DNA of 64,000 nucleotides from Pachyseris speciosa. Taxonomy: Eukaryota; Cnidaria; Anthozoa; Scleractinia; Pachyseridae. The position numbers were made by a program, and so were the translations under genes. The notes beneath the pieces are model-generated. The model did not search any database, was not told the DNA's origin, and saw only the letters and a list, made by a program, of their open reading frames with translations. The stretch lies in contig JAEMWC010000102.1 of NCBI GenBank assembly GCA_016490735.1, positions 1,135,001-1,199,000 on the forward strand. Reading direction: 5' to 3'. Shown here piece after piece: positions 33,639 through 43,527 of the stretch; the stretch's first letter is position 1, and each line of letters opens with the position of its first letter.

Positions 33639-34422
33639 GTGAGCTAACGTGGGCGTGAAGCTCGATGTGAAGGCATGTGTTCTCCCCGCTCTGCCAAGAT
33701 TCTCCTCCTCCCTTCCAATTTTTCGCGCCTATCTGACCAGCTGAAATTTGTTTTAATTCCCCATATTTGGACAAAAGTCAGATTTTGTCTCCTTCCTTTA
33801 TATGTTTGGTGGACCACACGTCGAACGTTTTCAGTCTGTAAGTGTTATGTTCATTTGAAGCTTGAAAGATCATTTCAGATCAGTTATCTGTTCATAACCT
33901 TACCTAGCAATGTAGTTAAAAAATAGGGAACTCAAATACAATGAGTATATAATGGTGCCCTTGTTAAGTCGTTTCATTCGAAATAGAATCAGACTTTGAA
34001 AAAGCATAACTTTAGTTATACCAGCGATAATTAATTTGACTGTAACTCGATCGAAAATATTTTCAAGACACATTAATTTCAACACGAAAACCCTAGTGCC
34101 CAAGGGCAATTTTTAGAGACAAACACTCCCGTTACCACTGAACAGCTGTTACAGAAAGCAAAGCTACCGACGTCACTAAACAGGCTTGACATATCTTGAA
34201 ACAACACAATTCATCCTATAAATTCAGGCAATACAGATACAACACAGTAACGTATGGAACACGGCCATATTCACTGCGCTATCTAGAACCCAAGCTATGG
34301 GGCAAGTTGTCAACTAGTGCCGATAGATCAGCCAAATCAGTTAGCCAGTTTTGAAAGAATTGTACGAAATTCGAATACGGTAGAGCAACTGTTTGCGAAG
34401 ATGCCAGTGTAGTTGAAAGACG

Positions 34423-35464
34423 GTAAGTGTAATTTCTGTTCTGTTTTGTTAACCTTCCTCATACTGGAATTCAACTTTCATACTTTAAGAAGGACACTTC
34501 TCTTGGGAGTTAAGACTTCCTCAACAATCCACTCCACCATACCCCCTCCCCCTCCCCCTGGGCCCTCACATGAGCATTCAAGTATTACAAAAGTATTAAC
34601 ATCCAGTCAATAGACACCTTCGTTGTCTCGAACCCACCCTTCCCAGAATTAAAAGTTTATTCCCTCGCTTGGCCCAGTTTCAATTAATGTGCAGTCACCT
34701 TTCCGTTCATACTGAAGAGACGTGAATTTGCAAAATTGTAGAACCACTTTGCACAAATTTAAATACAGAAAACAAATTAGAATATATTTCATGGCTTTCC
34801 TACGCAAATGATCGTTAATTGCCCTCACTATGAAGAACAGCCGTCTGTTGGATGTGGATCTTGTTCCGGTGTCAAAACACATTTTAATCTCGCTAGCAGC
34901 GGGATCAACACCAATTACATTTTAAAGTGTTTATCTGTCAGATAAACGAAGGTAAAACAAATACTTTATTCAGAGACATTTCAGGTTTTCACTTTTGATG
35001 TTTTCTGGGTAAAGATCATTTGTCGAAAACATCAAAGCGCACGTAAGTGGGTGGGTCTTGTTGTCACTGACAAACCAATTACTCAATACTGAATTTCATT
35101 TTGTCGGAGTTTTGAATGACACATTGGCGGGTCTCCAAATAGTTGTCAAAAGCAGATATTCGATTTACTTTGGCACTTGAACGTCCTTTCCAAAGCCTAC
35201 CTTCAGGTAAAAGAGATGAAACTACGAGAAAATGGTCAACGGTTGAAAGAAATTCAGCTGCTTCTAGAAAGTGTGGTGATGTACTCGTAAAAACGAGGAC
35301 AAGAACGCTTGATTTCAGCAGGTGCATGTCAAGCAAAATTTATTTCTGTTAACACCAGGAAACAAGAAGTTCAAACCAGGACGTACGCGAACGCCAGTCT
35401 TAATATCCGGGAGACATTTTACCCAGGTAAAATTAATTTATTATAATTTGTTTCTTATTTTTAG
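34423..35464 (+). other. Predicted 5'UTR intron of GPCR unit 1
   Basis: A strong donor (GACG|GTAAGTG at 34423) and an acceptor after a T-rich tract (TTATTTTTAG|CATC at 35464) are conserved in all four units and lie before the start ATG (113 nt from acceptor to ATG). Inference from splice-site conservation. A second GTAAAA donor-like site 38 bp before the acceptor is probably too close for a real intron. Confidence 0.4.
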
Positions 35465-35577
35465 CATCATTCATCGCAAAGCGAAGGAAGAAAAAAGAAG
35501 CTTGCCCACTTCCCTTCAGTTCAAAATTCAGTTTCGCTGGGTTGCCATCGCTTACGTTCTCGCTGTTAGCAAGCATC

Positions 35578-36738
35578 ATGAACAAGTCCCTTACCTCGAT
35601 CGAAATCTTTGCTCGGCAGTTGCAAAACCGATCAGCTGCGGTTCAAGTTGTGGAATCATTTTTCCTGTTCCTGATCAACTCCATCTCTTTTTTAGGAAAT
35701 CTTTTGCTTGGAGTCGCAGTCGTTAGAAACCCGAATCTTCGTAAAACTGTTCCAAACATGTACATTATAACCTTAGCTGTTTCGGACTTCCTAATGTCAC
35801 TGCTGGGAATTCCGTTTTCATTGGCTTCTCTGATCATCGGAAAATGGCCCTCTAACCGCTTCATTTGCCAGATGCAAGGGTTTTGGATTCTTCTCATGTG
35901 TGCTGTGTCGTTACAGACTTTAGCCGTCACCGCTGTTAACAGGTATTTCCGAGTTGTTCGCTCCCAAGCGCTGTATCAGAAAATCTTCAACATGAAGACA
36001 ACAAAACTAACAATTGGAATTGTGTGGATAATGGCTTTTTTGGCGCCTCTTCCTTACGTTGTTGCTGGGCATGAATTTTTCTTTCACACTGGAAAAGTGT
36101 TCTGCGCACACAACATTGAGAGCCTGTACGACGGCTATGGAGCTTATCTGGTTCTCGTCTTTGTGGCTATTCCTCTTATTATCGTGATAACTTGTTATAC
36201 AAAAGTGTTCATCGCGGTGCGCAAACACAACCTCAACTTTCGTTTTCGAAACCAAACAAGAAACGAATTCCGTCCCTCATGTCAGAGCAGCCTTTCTGTA
36301 GAAGAAGTGAATGTTACATACATTCTCCTGGTCGTTGTCATAGGTTTTCTAACTTGCTGGACTCCTGTGTTAGTGATTGATTTGATCGATTTTATTAACG
36401 CAGATTGGAAGCTCAAACGACAAGTGTACGTGAGTTACACTTGCTTCGGATTTGCCAGCACTTCTCTTAACCCCATAATATACGGCATCATGAATCGCTC
36501 CTTCCGAGCCGAATACTTAAGGATCTTGGCTCCTTTGAAGCTGTGGCCTTCATCTTCACAAAACGTTACAAGTAGTTCCGTTCACGCGAGCAGAAGCAAG
36601 AATCAAAAAGCTTTCGACAGAAATAAAGTAGGTGCGGCTGAAATCGAAATGGAAGGAAGAGAAACTGCAGATAAAGGCCGGGCTGTCGACGAAACAGGAG
36701 AGCCAAGTGCTGGACAAGTCGGTGAAATGTATATTTAG
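35578..36738 (+). CDS. Class A GPCR, melatonin-receptor-like, unit 1
   Basis: A 386-aa seven-helix receptor in one coding exon. ATG at 35578 has A at -3 and is conserved in all four copies. The upstream open frame lacks ATG, and in this copy it is frameshifted by one base. The N-terminus has sequons NKS (2-4) and NRS (17-19). TM1 is about 25-49 (N41), TM2 59-88 (LAVSD, D70), TM3 95-126 with C97 and NRY at 121-123, TM4 145-164 (W150), ECL2 C176, TM5 187-213 (P199), TM6 243-270 (CWTP 260-263), TM7 283-303 (NPIIY 298-302), then helix 8. All landmark class A residues are present. NRY in place of DRY is typical of melatonin receptors, but NPxxY is canonical, so ligand and subfamily stay open. It should sit in the plasma membrane and couple to G proteins. 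Differences from the other copies: L5, Q130, L144, L158, A163, R348, E375. Confidence 0.93.
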   Translation: MNKSLTSIEIFARQLQNRSAAVQVVESFFLFLINSISFLGNLLLGVAVVRNPNLRKTVPNMYIITLAVSDFLMSLLGIPFSLASLIIGKWPSNRFICQMQGFWILLMCAVSLQTLAVTAVNRYFRVVRSQALYQKIFNMKTTKLTIGIVWIMAFLAPLPYVVAGHEFFFHTGKVFCAHNIESLYDGYGAYLVLVFVAIPLIIVITCYTKVFIAVRKHNLNFRFRNQTRNEFRPSCQSSLSVEEVNVTYILLVVVIGFLTCWTPVLVIDLIDFINADWKLKRQVYVSYTCFGFASTSLNPIIYGIMNRSFRAEYLRILAPLKLWPSSSQNVTSSSVHASRSKNQKAFDRNKVGAAEIEMEGRETADKGRAVDETGEPSAGQVGEMYI

Positions 36739-36793
36739 CATGAAGGTTGTCTGACTACAGTTGGTACTCCTCTAGTATTTAACACAGTATTCA

Positions 36794-37091
36794 CCGAAGT
36801 GAAGGTGAATAGTGGTGGATATTTACCGAGGCGCGAAGGTAAATATCCACCTCTTTCACCGACACTGCTGAGGTGAATAATTGTTTTAGTATATACCACA
36901 CAAGCTGAATAATTAGCGGACCAAAACATTAATTTATGTGTGACAATATACCGACAAGCGGTCGGAAATTGTAAAATCTCGCGCGCCGGCTGCTAGGAGG
37001 TGAATAGTACTTGCTAATCACCTCCGAGTTAACCAATCAGAACGCGCGAAAAGCGCTATTCACTTATGTGGTATATACTAAACAATAATAT
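36794..37091. mobile_element. Foldback element downstream of GPCR, unit 1
   Basis: A hairpin GGTGGATATTTACC/GGTAAATATCCACC with a 10-nt loop (36828-36837) lies beside an inverted pair TTAGTATATACCACA (about 36885) and TGTGGTATATACTAA (about 37067). The structure recurs 3' of all four GPCRs. Likely an old MITE carried along by the duplication. Confidence 0.6.
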
Positions 37092-38045
37092 CTACTGCAT
37101 GAACAGAAGTATTAAAGAAGTCAGTAGTCCGACCGTTGAAAAAGAATTGAAGGGCTAAAACTGCAAAGGACTTCATGAAAACATTGAAACTTTCGAAGTG
37201 AAACATTTATTACATGAGCTGAGTTTTTGAAGGAGACTAGGACGATCGAAGCAAACTGAACCCGCAGTCAGTGTGTGTAGAAAAGAACAACTTTGCCACG
37301 AAATAAGAAATTAAGAATTTAAGCGCCTCCGCCCCTGCAGAAATGACCTCCTCAAATCATACTGTTTCGACCACTCCCCGCTGATACTAGGTTCTGTAAT
37401 ACAAGGCAATAATAGACGTTTCTCTCCACAAATTAGCCCTCCCTCAAAACAGGCGCTTACGAGCTCTCGAGGACGAATAATAGTCCCGGGTTTTATACTC
37501 GGAAATTTACTGATTACCGCGTCTAAATGACTCTGTAATAATTCGAAATTTGATGTTATTGCTTTTAAATGACTGCAAAATGAGTTGACGCGACATAAAC
37601 TGGAGACGCTCGCTCTGTCCGGTTCATCATACGGATTTGAGAGAGACAACGTGTTTCATGTCCACAGATACTGACGCACGAGAGCCCACCGCGAACTCGT
37701 AAACTGCGTCGTCTCAAAATTATGTATGTTGAAAGGGTGAGGTTAGCGACCTGTTACTAAGCGACAGGTTATATTAGTCAACGTGCACATTAAGACACAT
37801 AACTTGGAAAAAGCCACCTGGTGACCACCTGTTTTAAGTCGACCGATCTAGAATTAGGGGAATTATTGTACTACGGGCTTAACTAGAGTAAACTAGAACT
37901 AGATCTAGAACTTTTTGACAGGATTGAGATTGAAGGGCACCTTAAAATAGTTTACGTAGCAAATAAGTTGAAGTTGACAATTTTTAACTAGTTAGTTTAC
38001 GTGTATATACAAATACTATTAATGTATGACTGTCTACTTAGCTAG
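37092..38045. other. Conserved downstream flank of unit 1
   Basis: Matches the 3' flank of the other units, closest to unit 4 (shared CTTTCGAAGTGAAACATTTA, where units 2 and 3 have CCTTCGAAGTGAAACACATA). No supported gene; a minus-strand frame at 37311-37649 is kept in unit 4, is shorter and differs at its end in unit 3, and has no family signal. Confidence 0.5.
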
Positions 38046-38354
38046 TTAAATTATCTTTGTGGATGATATATGAAATGAATCATATATGAACTGCGGAAAT
38101 GAAATCAAATGAAGAATGATCCTCGCAGTTGTGAACGCAATTTATGCAATTGCGAAAAAGAAGCCTGAAAAAAACCCCGTTGAAGTCCTGAATTTTTTTC
38201 AGGCTTCTTTTCGCAATTGCATAAATTGCGTTCACAACTGCGAGGATCATTATATTCTTCATTTGATTTCATTTCCGCAGTTCATATATGATTCATTTCA
38301 TATATCATCCACACTCATTTCTTTCACGGGAACATATGAACCCACAATTGACCT

Positions 38355-38369
<15 letters not shown>

Positions 38370-38395
<26 letters not shown>

Positions 38396-38443
38396 ATCGC
38401 ACCGGTAATCGCGAGGTCACGGGTTCGAACCCCGTTGAAGTCC
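38370..38443 (+). tRNA. tRNA-like repeat unit 1, loop GGT (Thr)
   Basis: The acceptor stem GGCTTCA/TGAAGTC pairs 7 of 7 with one G-T. Box A TAGCTCAGTTGG and box B GGTTCGAACCC are intact. The loop CCGGTAA reads Thr (GGT), but the anticodon stem TCGCA/T(C)GCGA needs a bulged C. As part of a mobile tandem array it is more likely a tRNA-mimic with a Pol III promoter than a translation tRNA. Confidence 0.5.
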
Positions 38444-38610
38444 TGAATTTTTTTTCAGGCTTCTTTTCGCAATTGCATAAATTGCGTTCACAACTGCGAG
38501 GATCATTATATTCTTCATTTGATTTCATTTCCGCAGTTCATATATGATTCATTTCATATATCATCCACACTCATTTCTTTCACGGGAACATATGAACCCA
38601 CAATTGACCT

Positions 38611-38625
<15 letters not shown>

Positions 38626-38651
<26 letters not shown>

Positions 38652-38699
38652 ATCGCACCGGTAATCGCGAGGTCACGGGTTCGAACCCCGTTGAAGTCC
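38626..38699 (+). tRNA. tRNA-like repeat unit 2
   Basis: Copy of 38370-38443, shifted by exactly 256 bp. Confidence 0.5.
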
Positions 38700-38866
38700 T
38701 GAATTTTTTTTCAGGCTTCTTTTCGCAATTGCATAAATTGCGTTCACAACTGCGAGGATCATTATATTCTTCATTTGATTTCATTTCCGCAGTTCATATA
38801 TGATTCATTTCATATATCATCCACACTCATTTCTTTCACGGGAACATATGAACCCACAATTGACCT

Positions 38867-38881
<15 letters not shown>

Positions 38882-38907
<26 letters not shown>

Positions 38908-38955
38908 ATCGCACCGGTAATCGCGAGGTCACGGGTTCGAACCCCGTTGAAGTCC
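38882..38955 (+). tRNA. tRNA-like repeat unit 3
   Basis: Copy of 38370-38443 at a second 256-bp step. The unit after it is truncated at the element's right end. Confidence 0.5.
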
Positions 38956-39110
38956 TGAATTTTTTTCAGGCTTCTTTTCGCAATTGCATAAATTGCGTTC
39001 ACAACTGCGAGGATCATTCTTCATTTGATTAAATTATCTTTCTTAGTTAAAACGTGTGGTTAGGATAGTGAACAAGTCTTACTATAATGTTCATACATAA
39101 CCTATTTTTA

Positions 39111-39498
39111 AGCCACGGCTACACGTTCAAACATTGTTGTAAAACATTTGTTGGATGAACAATGTTAGAACGTGTAGCATGCATGTTTGATGACGTTTGT
39201 TCAACATTTTTTGTTGGAAGAATGTTTTGATTTCGATCAAAACATTTTCTCCAACATTCAACAAATGTTAAAGCGTGTAGCCGCCCTTTCAACAATTTTG
39301 TATTGCAAAGACCAATCAGAGTTAAGGGTCCAGTCTCCAATCCGAAGCCTAATGGCAGAGGTGGAAATTGTTGAAGCTAGAACCCCGAAGCGACGTGTTT
39401 CCAACAATGTTATATGTGTATCCAACATTGTTAGAAGCGTTCTTACAACAATGTTGGGACGTGTTCTTCTAACAATGTTACAACGTGTAGCCGGGGCT
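39111..39498. mobile_element. PIF/Harbinger-type MITE, unit 1
   Basis: 388 bp, ends AGCCACGGCTACACGTT and ...CGTGTAGCCGGGGCT, flanked by TTA (39108-39110, 39499-39501). Unit 2 has the uninserted CTATTTTTAAGAAACTT at 46070. Same family as 7093-7479, in inverse orientation. Confidence 0.88.
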
Positions 39499-39501
39499 TT
39501 A

Positions 39502-40072
39502 AGAAACTTGCTCAAATTTCAAGACATTCATTTGTTACATCTAGGTCAGTTTATGTACTCGTTTAAAAACTCTATTCTCCCTCGAAAATTTGAAAACTTT
39601 TTTTCAACAAACAGCCAAATCCATAGCTACAATACAAGGTATGCAGACTCCTTTCGTCTACCATTATGTAGAACAAATATCCGGCAATTCTCTGTTTTCT
39701 ATCAAAGTCCAAAATTTTTTAACTCTCTTTCTCCTGAGATTACTGGCTCCTCATCTCTTGCATCTTTTGGGAAAAACTTAAAACATCTATTATCAGTAAT
39801 TATTAATTCTGTTATGTGTACAAATATGACTTGTCTGTACTTCTGTTACCATGTTGCCTAGGTTTAATTATCTATTATTTCTTGGGAGGGAACCTAAGTC
39901 CTACAAGCCCCATGATATTTATTAGGTTCCCTCGCCATTGTTTTTTTTCCCTTTTCTTCCTATCTGTTTTTTCTTGTTTACCATTGCAATTTCTGTGTAT
40001 TAATATTTGTAATTTATTAATCATTCCAGTTCGTTATGTGTGGCAAATAAATAAATAATAATAATAATAAAA
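39502..40072 (+). pseudogene. 5'-truncated LINE 3' end (CR1/L2-like), unit 1
   Basis: Plus-strand frame with the reverse-transcriptase C-terminal signature HSYNTRYADSFRLPLCRTN and FNSLSPEI, a short 3'UTR, and an AAT/AAAT-rich tail ending at 40072. Present in all four units, so it was there before the duplications. Confidence 0.75.
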
Positions 40073-40201
40073 TAGTTTTACATCCCTTGTATATGATGCC
40101 TAGGTCTCAGTCACCAATTCCCAGTTGAGCTAATCAACAAGTGCTAATTATATTCTTTTGTGCGACCAGGAACAAAGCGGAAGAGGAGCCTGCAATCAAT
40201 G

Positions 40202-40233
<32 letters not shown>

Positions 40234-40329
40234 TATTGAATAGTAAATATGTTAGATAGACGCCCTAAGCTGACTGCAATATATAACATATTGCTGCCAG
40301 CCTCAGTAACTATATAATACATAAGGCAC

Positions 40330-40925
40330 CGGTACTTAAAAATGCCTTTCTACAGCCTAAATTGGCTGATTTGGCTCGTTGGGGGCCCCTGCCTAATTAA
40401 AATTGTACCCATAAATTACTCATCTGACTTTATTTTTGAGTTCGATTAATGTGTTGAAAAATAATCTTTACCTATAATATATATAGGTTGTGATTCAAAA
40501 ATTCATGATGCCATAACATGAAACTATCACTATTGATACAGCTCGCTTTCGCCCGTACAGAGATACGGTATTTAATAAATGTATCAATCATATGAATAGC
40601 TCGCTTTCGCTCGCACACTAGTCCACTAGCGAACCGATACCTGGTGCAAATAATCTCGAGCCTATACCTGGTGCAAGGGATCAATGTGTGTACCCTCGCG
40701 CTTTGCGATCCATCGCTCACTACGTTCGCTCTTCCCGCCAAGATCGCGCGCTCGGCTCATTCGCAAAACTATCCCCTGCTCGAGCTCGATGTACTTTGCT
40801 ACGCAAAGCACATCGTGCTTCCGTGCTGCCGTTTTTTGCTTCGTTCGCACACTAGGGGACCGATACCTGGTGCAATGCATAGTCTCGAACCGCCATTTAC
40901 CATACTGCTCTAAACCGTATAACGG
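40330..40925 (+). repeat. Repeat X, unit 1/2 junction
   Basis: Dispersed repeat with GCTCGCTTTCGCTCGCACAC, ACCGATACCTGGTGCAA (twice) and a CGATCCATCGCTCACTACGT block. Almost identical to 46920-47520. Class unknown; it repeatedly hosts other insertions. Confidence 0.75.
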
Positions 40926-41554
40926 TATAAACCGTCAGAAAAAGGTGAGAACAGATGTTTGTAATTTTCACTCAACCTTTGTGGTTGGTGCTGGAAAGAG
41001 GAAGTGAAGAAGGCAATCGTGGGTGTACGAGGGAGAGCTATTAAGAGCTAACATGGGCGCGAAGCTCGATGGGAAGGCGTAGGTTCTCCTCGCTCTGCCA
41101 TCGGGCTCCATAAGTTTCTTCTCCTCCCTTCCAATTTTTCGCGCCTATCAGACCAGCTGAAATTTGTTTTAATTGCCCCCATTTGGGCAAAAAGTCAGGT
41201 TTTGTCTCCTTCCTTTATGCTTGGTGGTCTGTCCTTCCGAATAACACCGTTGAGAATTAACGTCTCCTTAAGGCGGTAATTAACCTAAACATCGTTTTTT
41301 AGCCGCTTAACATGGATTTCACGTTGATATTTCGTTCGCGTTTCAAGCAATCAAAAATCCCTCTGCTCAGCCCACAAAGCTATGCTATGGGATATTTTGT
41401 GAATTTTTTGGTGATTTTTGGATATATTTGTGAAGAGATAATTTTTCTCAAAAGAATTAGTTAAATTTAGGAAAATAGGAAAACTGAATTGAAGATTTAA
41501 TAACAGTTTAAAATTAGAATTTGAAGTTAGAAATTAGTAGACTGATACCAAACA

Positions 41555-41620
41555 CTTGCCCCAGCAACCTGCAGTGCCTTTGTGAGCAGTTGCCCCAGCA
41601 ACCTGCAGTGCCTTTGTGAG
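41555..41620 (+). repeat. 33-bp tandem duplication, unit 2
   Basis: TTGCCCCAGCAACCTGCAGT... occurs twice in a row; units 3 and 4 have it once. Confidence 0.9.
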
Positions 41621-42361
41621 GTGGCAACTAACTGGAAGTGTTTCAAAATATTTTTACTTCATTAAAATCCCTTCTTCAAACACCTTAAAATTACACACAG
41701 ATTCACGTTTACCCCAACCTTAAGCAATATTTAGCTCCTTTGAAACAGACTAAACTGCCCATAAAAAATGTTCAAAAACATGGAAACCACACGTCGAACT
41801 TTTACAGTCTGTGAGTGTTATGTTAATTTGAAGCTTGAAAGATCATTTCAAATTTATCTGTTCATAACCCTACCTAGCCATGTAGTTAAAAAGAAAAGGG
41901 AACTCAAATACAATGAGTATAATGGTGCCCTTGGTAAGGTTACTTACTCTATAGTAAGTCGTTTTCAAAATAGAATCAGACTTCGAAGAAGCATAACTTC
42001 ATTTGTACCAGCGATAATTAATTTGACTGTAATTCGATCGAAAATATTTTCAAAACACATTTATTTCAACACGAAAACCCCCAGTGCCCAAGGGCAGTTT
42101 TTAGAGATAAACACTCTAGTTACCACTGAGCAGCTGTTAGAGAAAGCGAAACTACCTACGTTACTAAGCCGAGGCTTAATATATTTTTATACAGATACAA
42201 CACAGTAACGTATCGAACACCGACATTCATTGCGCTATCTAGGGCTTAATCTTTGGGGCAAATTGTGAACTAATGCAGATTGATCAGCCAAATCGTTAGC
42301 TAGTTTTAAAAAAATTGTACGAAATTCTAATTCGCGACAATGCCAGTGTAGTTGAAAGACG

Positions 42362-43415
42362 GTAAGTGTAATTTCTGTTCTGTTTTGCTACCCTTCCTCA
42401 TACTGGAATTCAACTTTTCATACTTTAAGAAGGACACTTCTGACTTTCGGGAGTTGAGACTTCCTCAACAATCCACTCCACCATACCCCCTCCCCCTCCC
42501 CCCTAGGCCCTCACATGAAGCATTCAAGTATTACAACAGTATTAACATCCAGTCAATAGACACCTTCGTTGTCTCGAACCCACCCTTCCCAGAATTAAAA
42601 GTTTATTCCCTCGCTTGGCGCAGCTTCAATTAATGTGCAGTCACCTTTTCGTTCATACTGAAGAGACGTGAAGTTGCAAAATTGTAGAACCACTTTGCAC
42701 AAATTTAAATACAGAAAACAAATTAGAATATATTTCATGGCTTTCCTACGCAAATGATCGTTAATTGCCCTCACTATGAAGAACAGCCGTCTGTTGGATG
42801 TGGATCTTGTTCCGGTGTCAAAACACATTTTAATCTCGCTAGCAGCGGGATCAACACCAATTACATTTTAAAGTGTTTATCTGTCAGATAAACGAAGGTA
42901 AAACAAATACTTTATTCAGAGACATTTCAGGTTTTCACTTTTGATGTTTTCTGGGTAAAGATCATTTCCCGAAAACATCAAAGCGCACGTAAGTGGGTGG
43001 GTCTTGTTCTCACTGACAAACAAATTACTCAATATTGAATTTCATTTTGTCGGAGTTTTGAATGACACATTGGCGGTTTTCCAAATTAAATAGTTTTCAA
43101 AAGCAGGTATTCGATTTAATTTGGCACTTGAACGTCCTTTCCAAAGCCGACCTTCAGGTAAAAGAGATGAAACTACGAGAAAATGGTCAACGGTTGAAAG
43201 AAATTCAGCTGCTTCTAGAAAGTGAGGTAATGTACTCGTAAAAACGAGGACAAGAACGCTTGATTTCAGCAGGTGCATTTCAAGCAAAATTTATTTCTGT
43301 TAACACCAGGAAACAAGAAGTTCAAACCAGGACGTACGCGAACGCCAGTTTTAATATCCGGGAGACATTTTACCCAGGTAAAATTAATTTATTATAATTT
43401 GTTTCTTATTTTTAG
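42362..43415 (+). other. Predicted 5'UTR intron of GPCR unit 2
   Basis: Same donor (GACG|GTAAGTG) and acceptor (TTTTTAG|CATC) as in unit 1. Confidence 0.4.
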
Positions 43416-43527
43416 CATCATTCATCGCAAAGCGAAGGAAAAAAAAGAAGCTTGCCCACTTCCCTTCAGTTCAAAATTCAGTTTCGCTGGGTTTCCATCG
43501 CTTACGTTCTCGCTGTTAGCAAGCATC

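Larger units (their letters stand above)
38058..39028 (+). mobile_element. Foldback element with tRNA-like tandem array (3 copies, plus orientation)
   Basis: Inserted with a 12-bp duplication TTAAATTATCTT (38046-38057, 39029-39040); unit 2 has the empty site at 45997. The ends are inverted: ATCAAATGAAGAATGATCCT at the left and its complement at the right. After a reversed partial unit, 256-bp units repeat in tandem, each with a hairpin (CCTGAA/TTCAGG), an AT palindrome and one tRNA-like sequence. No protein is encoded. I could not assign a transposon class. Confidence 0.8.

Noticed and set aside
34649..34882. Minus-strand 77-codon frame kept in units 1, 2 and 4
   Set aside because: It is conserved only because the units are near-identical; no independent support.
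35578..36738. Calling the receptor a true melatonin receptor
   Set aside because: NRY fits, but TM7 is the canonical NPxxY rather than the NAxxY of vertebrate melatonin receptors; the ligand cannot be deduced.
38298..38784. Repeated minus-strand 76-codon frames containing TSTGFEPVTSRLPVRCSNQL
   Set aside because: They are the antisense reading of the tRNA-like tandem units, repeated with the 256-bp period.
38116..38955. CRISPR-like array (regular 256-bp repeats)
   Set aside because: Repeats are long, each has tRNA features, spacers are absent, and the context is a eukaryotic genome.
41768..42208. 146-codon frame upstream of GPCR unit 2, also in unit 4 (58155-58595)
   Set aside because: Broken in unit 3 and partly deleted in unit 1, no family signal, and it lies in the 5' flank of the receptor. 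Probably chance.
43273..43527. N-terminal extension of the GPCR frames in units 2-4
   Set aside because: The extended frame has no in-frame ATG, crosses a conserved splice acceptor and is frameshifted in unit 1. The conserved MNKS start is preferred.
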